Source: Sulfuricurvum sp. PC08-66
GTDB lineage: Bacteria; Campylobacterota; Campylobacteria; Campylobacterales; Sulfurimonadaceae
Assembly (NCBI GenBank): GCA_000830255.1
Contig: JQIT01000008.1
Coordinates: forward strand, 1-64,000
Direction: 5' to 3'
DNA: 64,000 nt
The first letter of the stretch is position 1. Each line of letters starts with the position of its first letter. The position numbers and the translations under genes were made by a program. This document shows positions 60,294 to 64,000 of this stretch, one piece after another. The notes under the pieces are model-generated. The model saw only the letters and a list, made by a program, of their open reading frames with translations. It was not told where the DNA came from and searched no databases.

Positions 60294-62228
60294 ATGCGCG
60301 GTGATATTAGGATTGTAAATGGAGAGCTTGAGGCACTTCCAGAAGTGCCAGAGTCTATCCACGCAAGATCCGAAGAGTTCCAATACATTTACAAAACCTT
60401 CAAAGAGCTCATCGAAGACGAGGGGATGAATCAGCTTTTTAGAGGGTTTTACGCCATTGTTGGAGTCCCTATCGCTATTATCGATTTGGAAGCGAATGTC
60501 CTTGCCTCTTCCAAATGGAATCCTATCTGTACGGATTTTCATCGTGTCAATGCAGACAGTTGTGCCAAATGCTTGGAGAGTGATATGTCATTGGCAAATC
60601 AACTCAACGATGGAAAAGAGTTCAATATCTATCGATGCAAAAATGGAATGACAGATTCTGCATCTCCTATTGTTATCGAAAACAAGCACGTCGCCAATCT
60701 TTTTGTGGGGCAATATCTACTTGAAAAACCCGACGAAGATTTTTTCATACACCAAGCAGCCAAATATGGATACAGCACAGATGCGTACTTAAAAGCTTTG
60801 CATAATACGCCCATACTCAGCCAAGAAAAATCAGAAGTGATACTCGATTTCTTGGTGCGTTTTGCAAAACTTTTTGCTGTATTAGGGATGGATAGATTGC
60901 GTGAAAAAGATGCGCTAAAACAACTCAAAGAGTTGAATGAAAATCTCGAAAAAAAGGTTGAAGAGCGAACAAAAGAGAAAGATAGTTTGCTAGCACTCTT
61001 TGATAGAGGGGACTCGGTTCTGTTTAAATGGAATAATGATGCCACTTGGAGTGTCAAATATGTATCGGATAACGCAATCAAATTGCTTGAATACAATAAA
61101 GAGGAATTTTTGCGTAAAGATATTATTTACGCAGACTGTATTCACAAAGATGATTTGGCACAAGTGACGCAAGAGGTGGAAGACGCTGTCAAAAAAGATG
61201 TAGATTTTTTGAAGCACGAACCCTATCGTATCATCACGAAGTCTGGCACAATCAAATGGGTCATGGACTACACGGTCACAGAAAAAGATGACGAAGGAAA
61301 TATAGTCTATTTTATTGGCTATATCTCTGATATTACCGACCAAAAAGAGAAAGAAAAAATAATAAGAGAAAAGCTTCAAAGAGTTATCGATACGCAAAAC
61401 TCTATCGTCATTCTGACCGATAGCAAAAAAGTAAAATATGCCAACAAAACCTTTTTAAATTTCTTCGGGTATGCCACTTTGGATGAATTTAGAAATGCAT
61501 TCAATTGTATATCAGATTTGTTTGTGAATCAGGAGCATTTTTTTCATTTAGGTATGATGAAAAAGAATGAAACAAATTGGATAGAAAGTTTGATGCATTT
61601 AAATGGTAGACAAAGAGTGGTATCGTTGCTAAATGCAAAAGGTTTGCCACACGCCTTTCAAGTCTCTATAAACAATTATGACAACGATGATTATATTGTT
61701 AGTTTCAGCGATATTAGTGACTCCATGGTAGAAAAACTTGAACTAAAAAAAGAGATTACAATTGATAATTTGACACAAGTCTACAATCGTGTCTATTTTC
61801 AAAAATACATCGATGAGATTTTGCTATCGTATAAATATCATAATTTGTATACGGGAATTCTCTTTTTCGATATAGATTATTTCAAAAAATTCAATGATAC
61901 GTATGGACATGATGCGGGTGATTATGTTTTGAAAAACGTAGCTTCGCTTGTAAAACACTCTATCAGAGAGAGTGACAAACTCATTCGATGGGGTGGAGAG
62001 GAGTTTGTCGTCATTGCAGGGGTGGCAAAAAAAGAGCTTCTTTATCAAATGGCAGAACACGTCAGAAGCGCTATAGAAGCGCATCAGTTTAAAAATTTTG
62101 GCTCTGTTACGTGTAGTTTTGGTTGTGTCATTCACGGTGAAAACGAGACGATTTTAGAGACTATCAACAAAGCGGATGAAAAGCTATATATGGCAAAAGC
62201 CAATGGACGAAATCGAGTCGAGTTTTAA
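60294..62228 (+). CDS. PocR-PAS-PAS-GGDEF diguanylate cyclase
   Basis: A 644-residue soluble cyclic di-GMP synthase. The N-terminal PocR sensory domain (about 42-205) carries the family cysteines (Cys79, Cys90, Cys93, Cys115), a coiled coil (about 203-232) leads to a PAS/PAC domain (about 235-355) and a second PAS-like domain (about 360-475), and a GGDEF domain follows (about 485-644). The GGEEF motif is at 567-571 and the RxxD inhibitory site (RESD, 558-561) is present, so product feedback is expected. PocR domains were first described in a regulator of propanediol utilisation and may sense small hydrocarbon derivatives; the ligand here is unknown. Single-gene unit. Confidence 0.95.
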   Translation: MRGDIRIVNGELEALPEVPESIHARSEEFQYIYKTFKELIEDEGMNQLFRGFYAIVGVPIAIIDLEANVLASSKWNPICTDFHRVNADSCAKCLESDMSLANQLNDGKEFNIYRCKNGMTDSASPIVIENKHVANLFVGQYLLEKPDEDFFIHQAAKYGYSTDAYLKALHNTPILSQEKSEVILDFLVRFAKLFAVLGMDRLREKDALKQLKELNENLEKKVEERTKEKDSLLALFDRGDSVLFKWNNDATWSVKYVSDNAIKLLEYNKEEFLRKDIIYADCIHKDDLAQVTQEVEDAVKKDVDFLKHEPYRIITKSGTIKWVMDYTVTEKDDEGNIVYFIGYISDITDQKEKEKIIREKLQRVIDTQNSIVILTDSKKVKYANKTFLNFFGYATLDEFRNAFNCISDLFVNQEHFFHLGMMKKNETNWIESLMHLNGRQRVVSLLNAKGLPHAFQVSINNYDNDDYIVSFSDISDSMVEKLELKKEITIDNLTQVYNRVYFQKYIDEILLSYKYHNLYTGILFFDIDYFKKFNDTYGHDAGDYVLKNVASLVKHSIRESDKLIRWGGEEFVVIAGVAKKELLYQMAEHVRSAIEAHQFKNFGSVTCSFGCVIHGENETILETINKADEKLYMAKANGRNRVEF

Positions 62229-62231
62229 ATA

Positions 62232-62253
62232 GCGGGACTAAAGTCCCACCTCC
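62232..62253 (-). repeat. REP-like palindrome, copy C
   Basis: On the minus strand GGAGGTG leads into GGGACTTTAGTCCC followed by GC, the same arrangement as copies A (7141) and B1 (25484). It lies just after the PocR-GGDEF gene stop, in the 136-base gap before the DUF3592 gene. The rest of this gap (62254-62364) holds nothing I recognise. Confidence 0.6.
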
Positions 62254-62364
62254 GAAGGAGTTTTGAATATTGCGATGGTTGTCAATGCTCCATCGATGCC
62301 TCGTACAGTTGCATACAACACTATGTTGAGTTTGATGTGGTGAGTTAGGCGTATGTTGCACATC

Positions 62365-62904
62365 TCAAGGTTGTGATGTGTGACCTTGTCGAAAATCTTC
62401 TAGGCGTTGCTCTAATTTTTGGCGTTGCTCCTCTTGGCGTGTAGTATCCTGAGGAGAGGCGCGATCGATATACCCTATCAAAGCGTAAGTGCCTATGCCA
62501 CCAAGTATTAAAAAAGCGCCTAATGCCGTAGCCAACCATGGCCAAAACCATGTTTCACTCCACGTATCGATAAGCGCACCTTCTGGATGGGCAGGGTCAT
62601 AAATAACTCCTATGCTATCGCCTACCTTGTAGTGTGCTGTATCGCTGTAGGTCTGACCCTTGAACGTGATGTGCGTACCCGTATGTGTTGTGAATTTCAC
62701 GAGAGGGGCATACATGATGATTTTTGTGGGGTGGTTTTGGGTCTCATCGATACCATGGCTATAATCGCGCTCTATGCCAATAACATTTCCTTGGGTGGAG
62801 AGTTGATGCTTTTGCATCGCTTTTCGCTCGAGGAGTTGTTGGATACCGTAATAGAGTAGAAAAAGCCCGACGCCTGCAAAAAGAATCAAAAAGAGCCATT
62901 TCAT
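62365..62904 (-). CDS. DUF3592-domain membrane protein
   Basis: A 179-residue protein starting at 62904 (MKWLFLILFAGVGLFLLYYG). Two transmembrane helices (about 2-22 and 116-140) flank a beta-rich loop of about 90 residues (TQGNVIGIERDY, LVKFTTHTGTHITFKGQTY, VGDSIGVIYDPAHPEGALID), the layout of DUF3592. A charged glutamine-rich tail follows (RQEEQRQKLEQRLEDFRQ). The function is unknown. It stands alone between the cyclase and htpG. Confidence 0.82.
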   Translation of the reverse strand: MKWLFLILFAGVGLFLLYYGIQQLLERKAMQKHQLSTQGNVIGIERDYSHGIDETQNHPTKIIMYAPLVKFTTHTGTHITFKGQTYSDTAHYKVGDSIGVIYDPAHPEGALIDTWSETWFWPWLATALGAFLILGGIGTYALIGYIDRASPQDTTRQEEQRQKLEQRLEDFRQGHTSQP

Positions 62905-62937
62905 AGTCAAACCTTTGTGAACATGGAAGCTAAATTT

Positions 62938-62952
62938 GCCCCACATGGGGGC
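62938..62952 (-). terminator. Possible weak terminator of htpG
   Basis: GCCCC and GGGGC form a stem over a five-base loop; on the minus strand it is followed by AAATTTAG, a poor T-run. It lies 17-31 bases after the htpG stop codon. Confidence 0.35.
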
Positions 62953-62968
62953 AGGTGCGCAGAAGGGT

Positions 62969-64000
62969 TTAAAGCGCCTTGGTCATGACGCGGTTGAGAC
63001 GTGCGATAAATGCCGCAGGATTGGCAAGTTCGCGACCATCTGCCAAGAAAGCTTGGTCGAGGAGCAAATGCGCGATATCCTCGATGCTGTTTTGGTCACG
63101 GCTGTCGTGGAGTTTTTGAATCAATGGATGGTTGGGGTTGATTTCCAAAATCGGTTTGGGTGCTTCACCGCCCATACCTTGACCCATTTGCTTCATCATT
63201 TTGTACATGGTGTAGCTTGGGTCGTCCTTGTCCTCGACGACGCAAGCTGGGGACTCTTTGAGGCGGCTGGTGGTTTTGACCGCTTTGACGCTATCGCCTA
63301 GGACGTTGCCAAGCTCTTTGAGGATAGATTCGTACGCTTTTTGGCTCTCCTCTTGCGCTTTTTGCTCTTCGTCACTGCTGTCGAGTTTGGCTTCGTTGAC
63401 GTGCACAAAGGTGTACTCTTTGTAGCTAGTGACCATCGGGAAGACAATCGTGTCGATTTCGTCGCTCATGATAAGTACATCGATGTTTTTGGCTTTGAAC
63501 TGCTCTAGGATAGGAGAGTTGCGTAGAACTTGCTCATCGGTACCTGTGATGTAATAGATCTCTTTTTTGTCCGCTTCGAGGGCTTTGGTGACGCTCTCGA
63601 TATCGACAGCATCGGTGTGGTTGAGGGTCTTGAACTGCAATAGTTCGATGATTTTTTCACGGTTTTCGAAGTCATTATAGAGACCCTCTTTGAGGACGCG
63701 TCCGAACTCTTTGTAAAATTGCGCGTATTTTTCGGCATCTTTTTTAGCCAGTTTGGCTAGCTCAGAGAGCACTTTTTTGACGCTATTTTTCTTGATTTTT
63801 TCCAATATCGCGTTGTTTTGCAAAATTTCGCGGCTCACATTGAGTGGGAGGTCTGCAGAGTCGATGACCCCTTTGAGGAATCGCAAATAGGTAGGCAAAA
63901 GCTCTTTGTCATCATCGGTGATAAAGACGCGGTTGATATAGAGCTTGACCCCTGGGGTGTAGTCTACGCGGTACAAATCCATCGGTGCGCGGCTAGGGAC
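62969..64000 (-). CDS. htpG: Chaperone HtpG (Hsp90), N-terminal part outside window
   Basis: The 343 visible residues are the middle and C-terminal domains of HtpG; the frame is open through base 64000, so the ATPase domain lies beyond the window. Family blocks include VKLYINRVFITDDDKELLPTYLRFLKGVIDS, DLPLNVSREILQNN, DALIMSDEID-like IDVLIMSDEIDTIV, and the dimerisation domain with PACVVEDKDDPSYTMYKMMKQM and ILEINPNHPLIQKL. A cytosolic chaperone; promoter and heat-shock control are not visible. Confidence 0.96.
   Translation of the reverse strand, partial: VPSRAPMDLYRVDYTPGVKLYINRVFITDDDKELLPTYLRFLKGVIDSADLPLNVSREILQNNAILEKIKKNSVKKVLSELAKLAKKDAEKYAQFYKEFGRVLKEGLYNDFENREKIIELLQFKTLNHTDAVDIESVTKALEADKKEIYYITGTDEQVLRNSPILEQFKAKNIDVLIMSDEIDTIVFPMVTSYKEYTFVHVNEAKLDSSDEEQKAQEESQKAYESILKELGNVLGDSVKAVKTTSRLKESPACVVEDKDDPSYTMYKMMKQMGQGMGGEAPKPILEINPNHPLIQKLHDSRDQNSIEDIAHLLLDQAFLADGRELANPAAFIARLNRVMTKAL

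Overview
The window is a chromosomal segment of a free-living member of the Campylobacterota (formerly Epsilonproteobacteria). The assignment rests on gene content and order. A ten-gene minus-strand run cvpA-fur-lysS-glyA-DUF1882-SPOR-...-aroE (34308 to 25552) follows the order I know from Campylobacter. The run aminotransferase-murC-mutS2 (14440-19940) matches the Helicobacter/Campylobacter order, and acpS-fliL adjacency (57596-58507) is also typical. Type III pantothenate kinase, short-form HisG, class II DAHP synthase, GatBC and a YeeE/YedE pair point to a metabolically independent, possibly sulfur-using organism. The genus cannot be fixed from the sequence. Base composition is moderately GC-rich except in one clearly AT-rich block (about 7.2-11.95 kb).

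Layout. 0-6 kb: the 3' part of a large coiled-coil protein, a degenerate REC-GGDEF protein, an OmpR-type response regulator/histidine kinase pair and a 7TM diguanylate cyclase. 6-7.1 kb: truD. 7.25-12.99 kb: a defence island holding a complete qatD-C-B-A operon (QueC-like, TatD-like and KAP ATPase proteins) led by a DUF1016 nuclease gene, with a VapC-toxin remnant at its outer edge and a REP-like palindrome at the other edge. 13.3-20.9 kb: an exported protein, a tiny lipoprotein, then the aminotransferase-murC-mutS2-response regulator operon. 20.9-25.4 kb: an EEP hydrolase, an M3 oligopeptidase, an HMA metal-binding protein with a YceI-like protein, and a RelE-type toxin-antitoxin pair. 25.5-34.3 kb: the long fur/lysS/glyA operon, which here also contains trpE, a GT9 glycosyltransferase and a DUF4878 lipoprotein. 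34.5-37.4 kb: a small exported protein and two unknown genes in tandem, one PD-(D/E)XK-like and one alpha/beta-hydrolase-like with the nucleophile serine replaced. 37.5-45 kb: DAHP synthase, pilT, an ArsC-like protein, gatC, then an envelope/housekeeping operon (YfgM-like, BamB-like, Xer-type recombinase, coaX, hisG, methyltransferase). 45-50.6 kb: outer-membrane, response-regulator, sulfur-transport, transglycosylase, GIY-YIG, asparaginase and atpB genes. 50.6-59.8 kb: thiE-like, gatB, a voltage-gated-type K+ channel with an RCK partner, gpsA, proA, an orphan ABC ATPase, acpS, fliL, and an MlaE permease. 59.8-64 kb: RNase P RNA, a PocR-PAS-GGDEF cyclase, a DUF3592 protein and the 3' part of htpG.

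The strongest candidate for an unusual system is the five-gene unit DUF1016-qatABCD. The Qat part is a known antiphage system; the translationally coupled DUF1016 nuclease gene is the part worth testing. Other points of interest are a family of REP-like palindromes in three intergenic spaces, a doubly degenerate REC-GGDEF protein, the catalytically disabled hydrolase beside a nuclease-like protein, a gene whose coding frame begins upstream of any standard start codon, and a Shine-Dalgarno-sequestering hairpin. No tRNA, rRNA, insertion sequence or CRISPR array was seen.
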